Shown in pieces: positions 42,418 through 52,194 of a stretch of DNA of 64,000 nt. Location of the stretch: positions 5,456,001-5,520,000 of the forward strand of contig NZ_JAPEPZ010000001.1 in the NCBI RefSeq assembly GCF_026339875.1. Direction: 5' to 3'. This DNA comes from Streptomyces sp. NBC_01571 (GTDB lineage: Bacteria; Actinomycetota; Actinomycetes; Streptomycetales; Streptomycetaceae). The notes beneath the pieces are model-generated. The model worked only from the letters and a program-made list of their open reading frames with translations, ran no database searches and had not been told where the DNA came from. A program made the translations under genes and the position numbers. Each line of letters opens with the position of its first letter. The first letter of the stretch is position 1.

Positions 42418-44534
42418 AACTCGAACCAGATGCTCTTGCCCTCGCCGCGCGGGTCGACGCCCCACGCCTCCGCGAGGATCTCCACGAGCACCAGTCCCCG
42501 ACCGGAGGACGCCAGTTCACCGGGATGGCGCCGGTGCGGCAGGTCGTCGCTCGCGTCCGTGACCTCCACCCGCATCCGGCGGTCGCCCGACTCGCCGGTG
42601 ACCTCGGCGACCAGCAGCGCGTCGTCGTCGGTGTGCACGTGGACGTTGGTCAGAATCTCGGAGACGAGAAGGACCGCCGAGTCGCGCTGGTCCTCCGAGC
42701 CCCAGTCGTGCAGCAGCTCGCGCACCTGCTGGCGGGCGTCCGCGATCCGCTCGGGCTCGGTCTGCGCCACGGTCAGCGCGGTACGGCGGGTCGTCGGCGG
42801 GGCCGCCGCGACCGTGTCGTCCCGGCCCACGCCCTGGCGGGACAGCAGCACCAGCGCGATGTCGTCCTCGCGCCGGTCGGCCAGCGGTCCCGGGGTGTGG
42901 TGCGAGGAGGGCCCGTGCACGCCCTGGACCAGAGCGTCGGCCAGTTCCTCCAGGTCGCCGTCGTGGGACTCCAGGATCCGCCGGATGCGCCGCCAGCCGG
43001 TGTCGAGGTCGTGGCCGCCGGTCTCGATCAGTCCGTCGGTGCAGATCAGCATGGTCTCACCCGGCTCCAGGCCGAGCCGGGTCGTCGGGTAGTCGGCGTC
43101 CGGATCGATGCCGAGCGGCAGTCCGCCCGCCGTGGGGCGCATCAGCACCGTCCCGTCGGCCATGCGTATCGCCGGGTCCGGATGGCCCGCGCGGGCGAAG
43201 TCCAGCAGCCCGGTCGCCGGGTCCACCTCGACGTACAGACAGGTCGCGAAGCGGACGTCCGGGGTTCTGCCGCCGCTCTGCCCGCTGGAGCCGTACGTCA
43301 CCGAGTCCGTGACCCCGTACAGGAACCGTGACGCCCGGGAGAGGACCGCGTCCGGGCGATGGCCCTCGGAGGCGTACGCGCGCAGGGCGATGCGGAGCTG
43401 GCCCATCAGCCCGGCGGCGCGCACGTCGTGGCCCTGGACGTCGCCGATGACGAGCGCGAAGCGGCCGGTCGGCAGCGGGATCACGTCGTACCAGTCGCCG
43501 CCCACCTGGAGACCGCCGCCGGTGGGGACGTAGCGCGCGGCGAGGCCCATGCCCGGCATCCGCGGGCCCAGCGTGGGCATCATCGAGCGCTGCAGACCGT
43601 CCGTGAGCTCCCGTTCCGTCTCGGCGGCCCCCGCCCGGGAGAGGGCCTGCGCGAGCATCCGGGCGACGGTCGTCAGCACCGAGCGTTCGTCCGGCGTGAA
43701 GCGGACGGGGTACATGAAGGCCGCCATCCACGCGCCCATCGTGCGGCCCGAGACGGTCAGGGGGAGAAAGGCCCAGGACTCCCGGCCGAAGTGCTGGGCC
43801 AGCGGCCAGGAGACGGGATAGCGCTCCTTGTAGCTCTCGGGGGAGGAGAGGTAGACGGCCCGGCCCGTGCGGACCACCTCCGCCGCCGGATAGTCCGTGG
43901 CCAGCGACATATGGGTGAAGGGGCCCTCGTCCCCGGGCTGCTGTCCGTGGTGCCCGACGACGGTGAGCCGGTCGCCCTCGGCGCCGAAGACGGCCAGCCC
44001 GTCCGGCGAGAACCCGGGCATCGACAGGCCGGCCGCGACCCGCAGCACCTCGGCCGTCGACCGGGCCTCGGCCAGGGCCCGCCCCGCGTCCAGCAGGAAC
44101 GCCTCCCGCGAACGGCGCCAGTCACCCGTGACCGGGGTGCGCGCGGCGGCGCCGGGAGAGGGTTCGGTGACCTCCTGGAGGGTGCCGAACAGGCGGAACT
44201 CCCCGCTCTCCGGGTCGATCGTCGGCTTGGAGCGGCTGCGGGCGGTCCGCAGCAGCCGGCCGTGTTCGTCCATGACCCGCAACCGCACCTCGGCGAGTGT
44301 GTCCTCGGCGACGGCGAGCTGTACGACGCCGGCGACCTCGTTCCAGTCGGCCGGGTGGAACCGGGCACGCACGGCGGCCTCGGTGAGCGTCACCGCCTCC
44401 GCGGGCAGGCCGAGGAGGCGGGCGGCCTCCGCGTCGAGGGTGACCAGCCCCTGAGCGTTGTCCCAGCGCCACAGGCCGGTCGCGAGGGCGGCCAGGACGT
44501 CCCCCACGGCGGGCAGGGGCTCACCAGTGCGCAT
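42384..44534 (-). CDS. PAS-GAF-SpoIIE phosphatase with C-terminal HATPase domain
   Basis: The 716-residue protein has a PAS domain (residues about 12-120), a GAF domain (about 145-300; GWLPFSP-like core around FLPLTVSGRTMGAW), a PP2C/SpoIIE phosphatase domain (about 310-545; GGDWYDVIPLPTGR, GDVQGHDVRAAGLMGQ, DGLIETGGHDLDTGW metal Asp sites) and a C-terminal HATPase_c_2 (anti-sigma kinase-like) domain (about 575-705; SEILTNVHVHTDDDA, GRGLVLVEILAE). Combining an anti-sigma kinase and an anti-anti-sigma phosphatase in one chain is typical for Streptomyces stress-signalling proteins. It overlaps the convergent permease gene by 34 bp. The promoter lies opposite aspS, near parS. Confidence 0.92.
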   Translation of the reverse strand: MRTGEPLPAVGDVLAALATGLWRWDNAQGLVTLDAEAARLLGLPAEAVTLTEAAVRARFHPADWNEVAGVVQLAVAEDTLAEVRLRVMDEHGRLLRTARSRSKPTIDPESGEFRLFGTLQEVTEPSPGAAARTPVTGDWRRSREAFLLDAGRALAEARSTAEVLRVAAGLSMPGFSPDGLAVFGAEGDRLTVVGHHGQQPGDEGPFTHMSLATDYPAAEVVRTGRAVYLSSPESYKERYPVSWPLAQHFGRESWAFLPLTVSGRTMGAWMAAFMYPVRFTPDERSVLTTVARMLAQALSRAGAAETERELTDGLQRSMMPTLGPRMPGMGLAARYVPTGGGLQVGGDWYDVIPLPTGRFALVIGDVQGHDVRAAGLMGQLRIALRAYASEGHRPDAVLSRASRFLYGVTDSVTYGSSGQSGGRTPDVRFATCLYVEVDPATGLLDFARAGHPDPAIRMADGTVLMRPTAGGLPLGIDPDADYPTTRLGLEPGETMLICTDGLIETGGHDLDTGWRRIRRILESHDGDLEELADALVQGVHGPSSHHTPGPLADRREDDIALVLLSRQGVGRDDTVAAAPPTTRRTALTVAQTEPERIADARQQVRELLHDWGSEDQRDSAVLLVSEILTNVHVHTDDDALLVAEVTGESGDRRMRVEVTDASDDLPHRRHPGELASSGRGLVLVEILAEAWGVDPRGEGKSIWFEFYESSTTKPDE

Positions 44535-44639
44535 TGAACCACTCTATGAAGAGGTGATCGGTGGGTGCCACCGAGAGTATTCGGAGTGGCGATCTTTGGG
44601 TGGCCGGTACCCTTGGGGGGTCCGGGCCCGCGCCCGGAA

Positions 44640-44653
44640 GTTTCACGTGAAAC
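44640..44653. other. parS: parS centromere site (ParB-binding), second copy
   Basis: GTTTCACGTGAAAC again matches the 14-bp Streptomyces parS consensus exactly. It is 33 bp upstream of the aspS start, in the divergent gap with the phosphatase gene, so ParB binding could affect both promoters. It lies 38.8 kb from the other copy. Confidence 0.94.
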
Positions 44654-44686
44654 AGACCCCGATCCGCGAAGACTGGATGAACGACG

Positions 44687-46450
44687 ATGCATCGGTACAG
44701 GTCCCACACCTGCGGCGAGCTCCGCGCCTCTGACGTCGACAGCGACGTCCGGCTGAGCGGCTGGCTGCACAATCGCCGAGACCTGGGCGGCATCCTCTTC
44801 ATCGATCTGCGTGATCACTACGGCATCACGCAGCTCGTCGCCCGCCCCGGCACCCCCGCCTACGAGGCCCTCGACAAGGTCTCCAAGGAGTCGACGGTCC
44901 GCGTCGACGGCAGGGTCGTCTCCCGCGGCGCGGAGAACGTCAACCCCGACCTGCCCACCGGCGAGGTCGAGGTCGAGGTGAGCGACGTCGAGCTGCTCGG
45001 CGCGGCCGCTCCGCTCCCGTTCACCATCAACGCCGAGGACGGCGTCAACGAGGAGCGGCGCCTGGAGTACCGCTTCCTCGACCTGCGCCGCGAGCGCATG
45101 CACCGCAACATCCTGCTGCGTACGGCCGTGATCTCCGCGATCCGTCACAAGATGACGGCGCTGGGCTTCAACGAGATGGCGACGCCGATCCTCAGCGCCA
45201 CCTCCCCGGAGGGTGCCCGCGACTTCGTCGTGCCGTCGCGCCTCAACCCGGGCCGGTTCTACGCGCTGCCGCAGGCCCCACAGCAGTTCAAGCAGCTGCT
45301 GATGATCTCCGGCTTCGACCGCTACTTCCAGATCGCGCCCTGTTTCCGCGACGAGGACGCGCGTGCGGACCGCTCGCCGGGCGAGTTCTACCAGCTCGAC
45401 GTGGAGATGTCCTTCGTCGAGCAGGAGGACGTCTTCCAGCCGATCGAGAAGCTGATGACGGAGCTCTTCGAGGAGTTCGGCGGTGACCGCCACGTCACCT
45501 CGCCCTTCCCGCGGATCCCGTTCCGTGAGTCGATGCTGAAGTACGGCTCCGACAAGCCGGACCTGCGGGCCCAGCTGGAGCTGGTCGACATCACCGACAT
45601 CTTCGCGGGCTCGGAGTTCAAGGCCTTCGCCGGCAAGCACGTGCGCGCGCTGCCGGTGCCGGACGTCTCCGGCCAGACGCGGAAGTTCTTCGACGGCCTC
45701 GGCGACTACGCGGTCGAGCAGGGCGCGAAGGGCCTGGCCTGGGTGCGGGTGGGCGAGGACGGCTCGCTGACGGGCCCGATCGCCAAGTTCCTGACCGACG
45801 AGAACGTGGCGGAGCTGACGAAGCGGCTGTCGCTGGCCCCCGGCCACGCGGTGTTCTTCGGCGCGGGCGAGTTCGACGAGGTCTCGAAGATCATGGGCGC
45901 GGTGCGGGTCGAGGCCGCGAAGCGCTCGGGCAACTTCGAGGAGAACGTCTTCCGGTTCTGCTGGATCGTCGACTTCCCGATGTACGAGAAGGACGAGGAC
46001 ACCGGGAAGATCGACTTCTCGCACAACCCGTTCTCGATGCCCCAGGGTGGCCTGGAGGCCCTGGAGACCCAGGACCCGCTGGACATCCTGGGCTGGCAGT
46101 ACGACATCGTCTGCAACGGCGTCGAGCTGTCCTCCGGCGCGATCCGGAACCACGAGCCCGACATCATGCTCAAGGCCTTCGAGATCGCGGGCTACGACCG
46201 TGAGACCGTCGAGGAGCAGTTCGCCGGCATGCTCCGCGCCTTCCGCTTCGGCGCCCCGCCGCACGGCGGGATCGCCCCGGGCGTCGACCGCATCGTCATG
46301 CTCCTCGCGGACGAGCCGAACATCCGCGAGACCATCGCGTTCCCGCTGAACGGCAACGCGCAGGACCTGATGATGGGCGCGCCGACGGAGCTGGACGAGA
46401 CCCGCCTGCGGGAGCTGCACATCTCGGTGCGCAAGCCGCAGCCGAAGTAG
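44687..46450 (+). CDS. aspS: Aspartyl-tRNA synthetase
   Basis: This 587-residue class II synthetase has the N-terminal OB-fold anticodon-binding domain ([19 protein letters not shown] to about residue 105), then the catalytic core with motif 2 ([20 protein letters not shown]) and motif 3 ([13 protein letters not shown]). An inserted GAD-like domain lies between (about 290-420), as in bacterial AspRS. It attaches Asp to tRNA(Asp). Whether it is discriminating or also charges tRNA(Asn) is not decided here. The ATG at 44687 starts [13 protein letters not shown]. Confidence 0.97.
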   Translation: MHRYRSHTCGELRASDVDSDVRLSGWLHNRRDLGGILFIDLRDHYGITQLVARPGTPAYEALDKVSKESTVRVDGRVVSRGAENVNPDLPTGEVEVEVSDVELLGAAAPLPFTINAEDGVNEERRLEYRFLDLRRERMHRNILLRTAVISAIRHKMTALGFNEMATPILSATSPEGARDFVVPSRLNPGRFYALPQAPQQFKQLLMISGFDRYFQIAPCFRDEDARADRSPGEFYQLDVEMSFVEQEDVFQPIEKLMTELFEEFGGDRHVTSPFPRIPFRESMLKYGSDKPDLRAQLELVDITDIFAGSEFKAFAGKHVRALPVPDVSGQTRKFFDGLGDYAVEQGAKGLAWVRVGEDGSLTGPIAKFLTDENVAELTKRLSLAPGHAVFFGAGEFDEVSKIMGAVRVEAAKRSGNFEENVFRFCWIVDFPMYEKDEDTGKIDFSHNPFSMPQGGLEALETQDPLDILGWQYDIVCNGVELSSGAIRNHEPDIMLKAFEIAGYDRETVEEQFAGMLRAFRFGAPPHGGIAPGVDRIVMLLADEPNIRETIAFPLNGNAQDLMMGAPTELDETRLRELHISVRKPQPK

Positions 46451-46463
46451 GCCCAGTCCGCGG

Positions 46464-46497
46464 AGTGGCCCGGAACCGTCGTCGGTTCCGGGCCACT
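46464..46497. terminator. Terminator after aspS
   Basis: A perfect 14-bp stem (46464-46477 with 46484-46497) closes a GTCGTC loop 13 bp after the aspS stop. Confidence 0.92.
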
Positions 46498-46669
46498 TCT
46501 GCGTGCCGGGTGAAACCACAGTCCGCACCCATGGTGCTCACAGGCGGCGTCCTTGGCGTCGCTGCCCATGACTGAGAGACAAGAACCCGCGCAGCAACGG
46601 GACTTGACCCGACGTGAGGTCATCGTCGCAGGTGGAGCGGCGGTCCGCCTGAACGGTGTCCGGAACCCG
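46498..46669. other. Intergenic region between aspS and a hypothetical gene
   Basis: About 170 bp hold no recognisable gene, tRNA or repeat. Only shadow frames are open on both strands. Confidence 0.4.
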
Positions 46670-47308
46670 TCAGAGCGTTCCGGCGTCGGGCCAGTGGGAC
46701 CAGTGCGTGTTGGGCGGGAGCGTCGGCCGGTACCGGGCCGCGTTCGAGGAAGTCAGCACCTCGGCGATCATCCGGAAGGTCTCGTGGGCGCTGGGCAGCG
46801 TGTCCCAGAGGTCTTCCGGCTGGTTCCATTCGTCGAGCCGCAGCAGTACGGGCAGGCCGGCGGGGAGGCCGGCGCGGAGTTCCGTCTCGTCGGCCAGGAG
46901 AAGCTGCTTGTTCTCCGGGGCCAGCAGGCGGAACACGTCCTGCAGCGGGGTGCCGGCGTGGGCGCCGACCGTGAGGGGGGTCCCCCGGACGACCACGGGG
47001 GCCCCTCCGGCGTAGACCTCCGCGCCTTCGGGGTCGATCTCCGCCATGTTGTCCACGCGGTCCAGGAAGGCGCCGAACCCGGGCTCACCGCGGGTGAGGC
47101 AGTTGCCGAAGCGGTGCACGACGTCGATGAGGTTGCCGCCGCGCGGGTTGTAGCCGAGCAGCTCGGCGACCAGGGCCCAGCGCGAACCGTCGCCGAGCAC
47201 ATGGATCCGCGCGTCGACCGGGTGGTAGTAGCCGTTGTCGAGATCGGGGAACGCCGCCCGGTCCGCGCAGAGATCGAACTGTCCGAGGACCGACGAAGTG
47301 GTGATCAC
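46670..47308 (-). CDS. Conserved hypothetical protein
   Basis: I recognise no firm family for this 212-residue protein, although it resembles small actinobacterial DUF7003-like proteins. It has no signal peptide or membrane helix. Motifs are YYHPVDARIHVLGDGSRWALV at about residue 28, NLIDVVHRFGNCL, LFRLLAPENKQLLLADETELR and WNQPEDLWDTLPSAHETFRMIAEVL. It looks globular and soluble. GTG 47308 was used; a TTG one codon earlier is possible. The next minus-strand gene starts 680 bp upstream, with repeats between them. Confidence 0.7.
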   Translation of the reverse strand: MITTSSVLGQFDLCADRAAFPDLDNGYYHPVDARIHVLGDGSRWALVAELLGYNPRGGNLIDVVHRFGNCLTRGEPGFGAFLDRVDNMAEIDPEGAEVYAGGAPVVVRGTPLTVGAHAGTPLQDVFRLLAPENKQLLLADETELRAGLPAGLPVLLRLDEWNQPEDLWDTLPSAHETFRMIAEVLTSSNAARYRPTLPPNTHWSHWPDAGTL

Positions 47309-47447
47309 CAAGCCAGGGTAGGCAGGCCGGTGCGGGCTGATCGGACCGGGACCGTTCCGGACGCGCCCGGATGCGGCGGGACTTCGGCGGTCGCCTTCGA
47401 AGGTTCAGGCGGGGGTCTGGTCGGCGCGGTCCTCGGCTCCGCCCTCG

Positions 47448-47483
47448 ACTTTGCCCCGGACTTTGCCCCGGACTTTGCCCCCG
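47448..47483. repeat. Triple 12-bp tandem repeat
   Basis: ACTTTGCCCCGG occurs three times head to tail (47448-47459, 47460-47471, 47472-47483; the last copy ends in CCCG). It lies in the gap between two hypothetical genes and is not in a convincing reading frame. Confidence 0.85.
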
Positions 47484-47513
47484 ACTCGGACGGCTTCTGG
47501 CTGCACGCGGGAC

Positions 47514-47990
47514 TCAGGTGTCGTACGTGCCGTCCCACGGGTCGGCGAAGCCGAGGCGGTCGGGGTAGAGCTCGGCCCAGGTCTCCTCCTCGTCCTCCTT
47601 GATCACCAGGCCGAAGAGCACGCCGTCGACGGTGAGTTGGAAGGGGCGGACCGCGATGTCCGTGTAGGAGCGCCGGGGCAGACTCCGCAGGAGTTTCGCC
47701 AGGTGGGCCCTGGCCCGGGAGAGGACCGAACCCTCACCGTCCGGGGTCAGTTGCTGCTCGGCCCAGCTGCCCGCGCACCAGATCTCGGAGTCGCGGTAGT
47801 GGCCCTGGGGGTCGAAGGTGTGCAGCGCCGTGTAGAGGCGCTTGTGCTCTTCCCAGCCGTCGTCGGGCCGGTACCCCTCGGGGAATGCGTAGGTGACCGA
47901 CGCCAGGAACTGGCCATCCGCGTAGTGACCTATGGTCTCGGTGCGGGACTTCGGCTCGTAGGCGATCGGGATGACCGGAGGGACTGCCAT
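47514..47990 (-). CDS. Hypothetical protein
   Basis: The 158-residue product has no recognised family. It is soluble, acidic at the C-terminus and contains TYAFPEGYRPDDGWEEHKRLY, FQLTVDGVLFGLVIKEDEEE and FADPWDGTYDT, which suggests a small beta-rich cytoplasmic protein. The ATG at 47990 is the first in frame. It is followed on the same strand by the hypothetical gene ending at 46670, across a repeat-bearing gap. Confidence 0.68.
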   Translation of the reverse strand: MAVPPVIPIAYEPKSRTETIGHYADGQFLASVTYAFPEGYRPDDGWEEHKRLYTALHTFDPQGHYRDSEIWCAGSWAEQQLTPDGEGSVLSRARAHLAKLLRSLPRRSYTDIAVRPFQLTVDGVLFGLVIKEDEEETWAELYPDRLGFADPWDGTYDT

Positions 47991-48060
47991 GGCGAAACCA
48001 TACGGGTGGGCGCGGGCATGTCACCATCGGGGTCGGTTTCCGGCCGTCGGACACGGCAGC

Positions 48061-48090
48061 GGGGCCCGGCGCCGAGTGACGCCGGGCCCC
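48061..48090. terminator. Terminator downstream of the second methionyl-tRNA synthetase gene
   Basis: GGGGCCCGGCG (48061-48071) pairs with CGCCGGGCCCC (48080-48090) around an 8-base loop, just beyond the stop at 48107 of the minus-strand gene. Confidence 0.85.
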
Positions 48091-48106
48091 GCCGCTGGTG
48101 TCCGGA

Positions 48107-49828
48107 CTACTCCGGAGCGCCGCCGAAACGCTCCTTGTACGACTCCAGGTCCTCGTCCGTGATCTTGGCGAAGAGCACCGGGGGCACGGTGAACGCGGTG
48201 CCCGCCGGCACGGCGTCCAGGGACTTCGCCTCGGCCGCGGACACCCACGTCGCCGTGTCGTCCGCCAGCGCGAACGCGGAGCGCATCGCCTTGGCGGAGG
48301 CGGGGATGAAGGGCTCCGACACCACCGAGTAGAGGTGGATCAGGTTCATCGCCGTGCGCAGGGTCAGGGCCGCGCCGTCGGGGTCGGTCTTGATCTCCAG
48401 CCAGGGGGCCTTCTCCTCCAGGTAGGAGTTGCCCGCCGACCACAGGGCACGCAGCGCCGCCGCCGCCTTGCGGAACTGGAGCGCCTCCATCTGGGTCTCG
48501 TACTCGGCCAGCAGACCGGCGATCTCCTCGCCGAGCTTCGCCTCCGCCTCGCCGGCCGCCGCGCCTGCCGGGACCTCCTCGCCGAAGCGCTTCCTGGAGA
48601 AGGACAGGACGCGGTTGACGAAGTTGCCGAGGGTGTCGGCGAGGTCCTTGTTGACCGTGGCGGTGAAGTGCTCCCAGGTGAAGGACGAGTCGTCCGACTC
48701 GGGGGCGTTGGCGATGAGGAAGTAGCGCCAGTAGTCCGCGGGGAGGATGTCGAGCGCGTGGTCGGTGAAGACACCGCGCTTCTGCGACGTGGAGAACTTC
48801 CCGCCGTAGTACGTCAGCCAGTTGAAGGCCTTGACGTAGTCGACCTTCTTCCACGGCTCGCGGACACCGAGTTCGGTGGCCGGGAACATCACCGTGTGGA
48901 ACGGGACGTTGTCCTTCGCCATGAACTCCGTGTAGCGGACCGTGTCGTCGGCCTCGTACCACCAGGACTTCCAGTCGCGGGTCTCGCCGGCGGGCGCCGC
49001 GTCCGCCCACTCCTTCGTCGCGCCGATGTACTCGATCGGGGCGTCGAACCAGACGTAGAAGACCTTGCCCTCGGCCGCCAGCTCCGGCCAGGTGTCGGCG
49101 GGGACCGGGACGCCCCAGTCGAGGTCACGGGTGATCGCGCGGTCGTGCAGACCCTCGGTCAGCCACTTGCGGGCGATGGAGGAGGCAAGCTGCGGCCACT
49201 CCTCCTCGTGCCGGGAGACCCAGGCCTCGACCTCGTGCTGCAGCTTCGACTGGAGCAGGAAGAGGTGCTTCGTCTCGCGGACCTCCAGGTCCGTCGAGCC
49301 GGAGATCGCCGAACGCGGGTTGATCAGGTCGGTCGGGTCCAGGACGCGCGTGCAGTTCTCGCACTGGTCGCCGCGCGCCTTGTCGTAACCGCAGTGCGGG
49401 CAGGTGCCCTCGACATAGCGGTCCGGGAGGAAGCGGCCGTCCGTCGGCGAGTACACCTGACGGATCGCGCGCTCCTCGATGAAGCCGTTCTCGTTCAGAC
49501 GGCGGGCGAAGTGCTGGGTGATCTCGCGGTTCTGCCCGCTGGAGCTGCGGCCGAAGTAGTCGAAGGCCAGCTCGAAGCCGTCGTAGACCGCCTTCTGCGC
49601 GTCGTGCGCCTGCGCGCAGAACGTGTCGACCGGGATGCCCCGCTCCTTCGCCGCCAGCTCGGCCGGGGTGCCGTGCTCGTCCGTCGCGCAGATGTACAGC
49701 ACGTCGTGGCCGCGCTGGCGGAGGTAGCGGGAGTACACGTCCGCCGGGAGCATGGACCCCACCATGTTGCCCAGGTGCTTGATCCCGTTGATGTACGGAA
49801 GGGCGCTGGTGATGAGGTGTCGAGCCAT
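48107..49828 (-). CDS. Methionyl-tRNA synthetase, zinc-knuckle type (second MetRS)
   Basis: The 573-residue class I synthetase starts [20 protein letters not shown], where HLGN is the HIGH-type motif. It has an inserted zinc-knuckle region [17 protein letters not shown] (residues about 143-159) and the KMSKS-type motif as KFSTSQKRG (near 335). This is the archaeal/eukaryotic-like MetRS branch found in some bacteria, distinct from the MetRS at 50460-52067. KFSTS replaces the second Lys of KMSKS with Thr. The ATG at 49828 follows GGGAGC. Two MetRS genes in one locus may reflect resistance to inhibitors or a specialised isoform. It is separated from the other MetRS by a broken vapC. Confidence 0.86.
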   Translation of the reverse strand: MARHLITSALPYINGIKHLGNMVGSMLPADVYSRYLRQRGHDVLYICATDEHGTPAELAAKERGIPVDTFCAQAHDAQKAVYDGFELAFDYFGRSSSGQNREITQHFARRLNENGFIEERAIRQVYSPTDGRFLPDRYVEGTCPHCGYDKARGDQCENCTRVLDPTDLINPRSAISGSTDLEVRETKHLFLLQSKLQHEVEAWVSRHEEEWPQLASSIARKWLTEGLHDRAITRDLDWGVPVPADTWPELAAEGKVFYVWFDAPIEYIGATKEWADAAPAGETRDWKSWWYEADDTVRYTEFMAKDNVPFHTVMFPATELGVREPWKKVDYVKAFNWLTYYGGKFSTSQKRGVFTDHALDILPADYWRYFLIANAPESDDSSFTWEHFTATVNKDLADTLGNFVNRVLSFSRKRFGEEVPAGAAAGEAEAKLGEEIAGLLAEYETQMEALQFRKAAAALRALWSAGNSYLEEKAPWLEIKTDPDGAALTLRTAMNLIHLYSVVSEPFIPASAKAMRSAFALADDTATWVSAAEAKSLDAVPAGTAFTVPPVLFAKITDEDLESYKERFGGAPE

Positions 49829-49970
49829 CGCGGAATGCTCCCAGGTCGCTACGTGGGGTGACGGATGTCGATTCCGGCTGTACCGCCGGGTCGTCGTACG
49901 AACCTTGAAATCGTAGTCGACCGGGACGATCGGGAACGCTCGTCCCTCCGGGTCGGCGGGCGGACGCTCG

Positions 49971-50383
49971 ATGAGTGATGTCTCGTACCTGATCGACATC
50001 TCGGCCGCCGTGCGTCTGCTCAGCAGCGATGCGTACGACGAGGACTGGGGGCAGGCGCTCGACAACGGGCGCTGTGCGATCTGACCGAGTCGGAGATCCT
50101 CTTCTCCCCTCGCGGGCGAGCGGACCGCGAAGGCGTCGAGGAGGAGTTGCGGCAGCTGTTCAGCTGGACCCTGGTGCCCGACGGCATTTGTCAGCGCGCT
50201 CGCGAGGTCCAGCAACTCCTCACCGACAACGGTGAGCACCGCTCGGCCGGACCGGTCGACCTGCTCATCGCCGCCACGGCCGAGGTGTCGGACCTGACGC
50301 TGCTCCACCACGACCGGGACTTCGAGACCGTCGCCCGCCGTACGGGCCGGTCGAGCGCCTGGCGGGCCGAGCCCGGGCCCTGA
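49971..50383 (+). pseudogene. Frameshifted vapC-type PIN-domain toxin
   Basis: The ATG at 49971 starts [19 protein letters not shown], the N-terminus of a VapC ribonuclease with the first catalytic Asp in LID. The frame stops at 50084 after 37 codons. From about 50072, a different frame continues with [37 protein letters not shown] and [11 protein letters not shown], the remaining VapC parts with acidic residues, ending at 50383. A frameshift near 50070, consistent with a small deletion, splits the gene. No complete vapB antitoxin is visible in the 140 bp upstream. The remnant lies between the two MetRS genes, so it may mark the insertion boundary. Confidence 0.85.
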
Positions 50384-50399
50384 GGACGAGCGTGGGAAT

Positions 50400-50442
50400 G
50401 ACGGGGCCCCGTGAGCGAACAGCTCGTTCCCGGGGCACCGTC
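50400..50442. terminator. Terminator downstream of metG
   Basis: GACGG/CCGTC, GCCCCG/CGGGGC and GAGC/GCTC stems form a long hairpin with small interior mismatches. It lies just beyond the minus-strand metG stop (50460) and after the vapC remnant. Confidence 0.75.
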
Positions 50443-50459
50443 TTGTACTCACCTGCGCA

Positions 50460-52067
50460 TTACGCGCTCGGCTTCTCCTCCAGGCGCGGGAAGAGGACCG
50501 CGCCCTTGGTGACCGTCGCGCCGGGCCGGAGCCGGCCCCACTCGCCCGCTTCCTGGACCTTCTGGTCCGCGAGGACTCCCAGGGACGCCTCCGCGCCGAG
50601 GGAGTCCCAGAGCTTCTGAGAGGTGTCCGGCATGACCGGGTTGAGGAGGACCGCCACCGCGCGGAGCGACTCCGCGGCCGTGTAGAGGATGGTCGCCAGG
50701 CGGGCCTGGCCCTCCGGCGAGTCGTCCTTGGCCACCTTCCACGGTTCCTGCTCCGTGATGTAACCGTTGACCTGCTTGACGAAGTCGAAGACGGCGAGGA
50801 TTCCGCCCTGGAAGTCCACGTCGTCGCCGATCCGCCGGTCGGCTTCCGCCACGGCCTTCGCCAGCCCGTCCTGGATCGCCTTCTCCGCGTCGCCCGCGGC
50901 AGTCGTCCCGGGCAGCACGCCGCCGAAGTACTTGCCCACCATCGCGGCCACGCGCGAGGCGAGGTTGCCGTAGTCGTTCGCCAACTCGCTCGTGTAGCGG
51001 GCGGAGAAGTCCTCCCAGGAGAACGAGCCGTCCTGGCCGAACGCGATCGCGCGCAGGAAGTACCAGCGGTACGCGTCCACACCGAAGTGGGAGGTCAGGT
51101 CCTGCGGCTTGATGCCCGTCAGGTTCGACTTCGACATCTTCTCGCCACCGACCATCAGCCAGCCGTTCGCCGCGACCTTGCCCGGCAGGGGCAGTCCCTG
51201 CGCCATCAGCATCGCGGGCCAGATGATCGCGTGGAAGCGGAGGATGTCCTTGCCGACGAGGTGGACGTCGGCAGGGAAGGTGTTCTCGAACTTCGCCGGG
51301 TTCTCGTTGTAGCCGACCGCCGTCGCGTAGTTCAGCAGGGCGTCGATCCACACGTAGATGACGTGCTTGTCGTCCCAGGGAACCGGGACGCCCCAGTCGA
51401 AGGTGGAGCGCGAGATGGAGAGGTCCTGCAGGCCCTGGCGCACGAAGTTCACGACCTCGTTGCGTGCCGACTCCGGCTGGATGAAGTCCGGGTTGGCCTC
51501 GTAGTGGGCGAGGAGCTTGTCCCCGTACTCGCTCAGTTTGAAGAAGTAGTTCTCCTCCTGGAGCAGCTCCACCGGCTTCTTGTGGATGGCACACAGTTTC
51601 GTGCCGTCCTCGGCTTCGATGAGGTCGCCGGGGAGCTTGTACTCCTCGCAGCCCACGCAGTACGGGCCTTGGTACCCGCCCTTGTAGATCTCACCCTTGT
51701 CGTGGAGATCCTGGACGAACTCCTGGACACGGTCCGTGTGGCGCTTCTCCGTCGTGCGGATGAAGTCGTCGTTCGCGATCCCGAGGTGCTCCCAGAGAGG
51801 CTTCCATGCCTCCTCGACCAGCTTGTCGCACCACTCCTGCGGGCTGACGCCGTTGGCCTCGGCGGTGCGCATGATCTTCTGACCGTGCTCGTCGGTGCCG
51901 GTGAGATACCACACCGTCTCGCCGCGCTGACGGTGCCAGCGCGTGAGCACGTCGCCGGCGACGGTCGTGTAGGCGTGGCCCAGGTGAGGAGCGTCGTTGA
52001 CGTAATAAATCGGGGTGGAGACGTAGTACGCCTTCTCACCCTGCTTCTCGGATCCAGTGGCCGCCAT
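50460..52067 (-). CDS. metG: Methionyl-tRNA synthetase (canonical bacterial type)
   Basis: The 535-residue class I synthetase has the HIGH motif in [16 protein letters not shown], a single Zn-type knuckle region ([16 protein letters not shown] plus [10 protein letters not shown], MetRS2-like), the KMSKS motif in [12 protein letters not shown] and anticodon-binding helices in the C-terminal half. It attaches Met to tRNA(Met), including initiator tRNA. Its size lacks the C-terminal dimerisation domain found in long forms. The ATG at 52067 is followed by a short Gly/Ser/Glu/Lys tail. A divergent-type second MetRS is at 48107-49828. Confidence 0.95.
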   Translation of the reverse strand: MAATGSEKQGEKAYYVSTPIYYVNDAPHLGHAYTTVAGDVLTRWHRQRGETVWYLTGTDEHGQKIMRTAEANGVSPQEWCDKLVEEAWKPLWEHLGIANDDFIRTTEKRHTDRVQEFVQDLHDKGEIYKGGYQGPYCVGCEEYKLPGDLIEAEDGTKLCAIHKKPVELLQEENYFFKLSEYGDKLLAHYEANPDFIQPESARNEVVNFVRQGLQDLSISRSTFDWGVPVPWDDKHVIYVWIDALLNYATAVGYNENPAKFENTFPADVHLVGKDILRFHAIIWPAMLMAQGLPLPGKVAANGWLMVGGEKMSKSNLTGIKPQDLTSHFGVDAYRWYFLRAIAFGQDGSFSWEDFSARYTSELANDYGNLASRVAAMVGKYFGGVLPGTTAAGDAEKAIQDGLAKAVAEADRRIGDDVDFQGGILAVFDFVKQVNGYITEQEPWKVAKDDSPEGQARLATILYTAAESLRAVAVLLNPVMPDTSQKLWDSLGAEASLGVLADQKVQEAGEWGRLRPGATVTKGAVLFPRLEEKPSA

Positions 52068-52132
52068 GGTCGAAATCCTACTGGCCCGGCGAAGGCCGAC
52101 TCACGCCGATTAGAGGCGGGGAGGGTTACGGG

Positions 52133-52163
52133 GACGGGGCCCGGCGTGAAGCCGGGCCCCGTC
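52133..52163. terminator. Terminator downstream of the VWA gene
   Basis: A perfect 13-bp stem (GACGGGGCCCGGC, 52133-52145, with its complement at 52151-52163) closes a GTGAA loop. It sits between the metG start and the VWA gene stop (52195). Confidence 0.9.
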
Positions 52164-52194
52164 GGTCGTTCCGCGGAAGCTTCTACGAGTGGCG

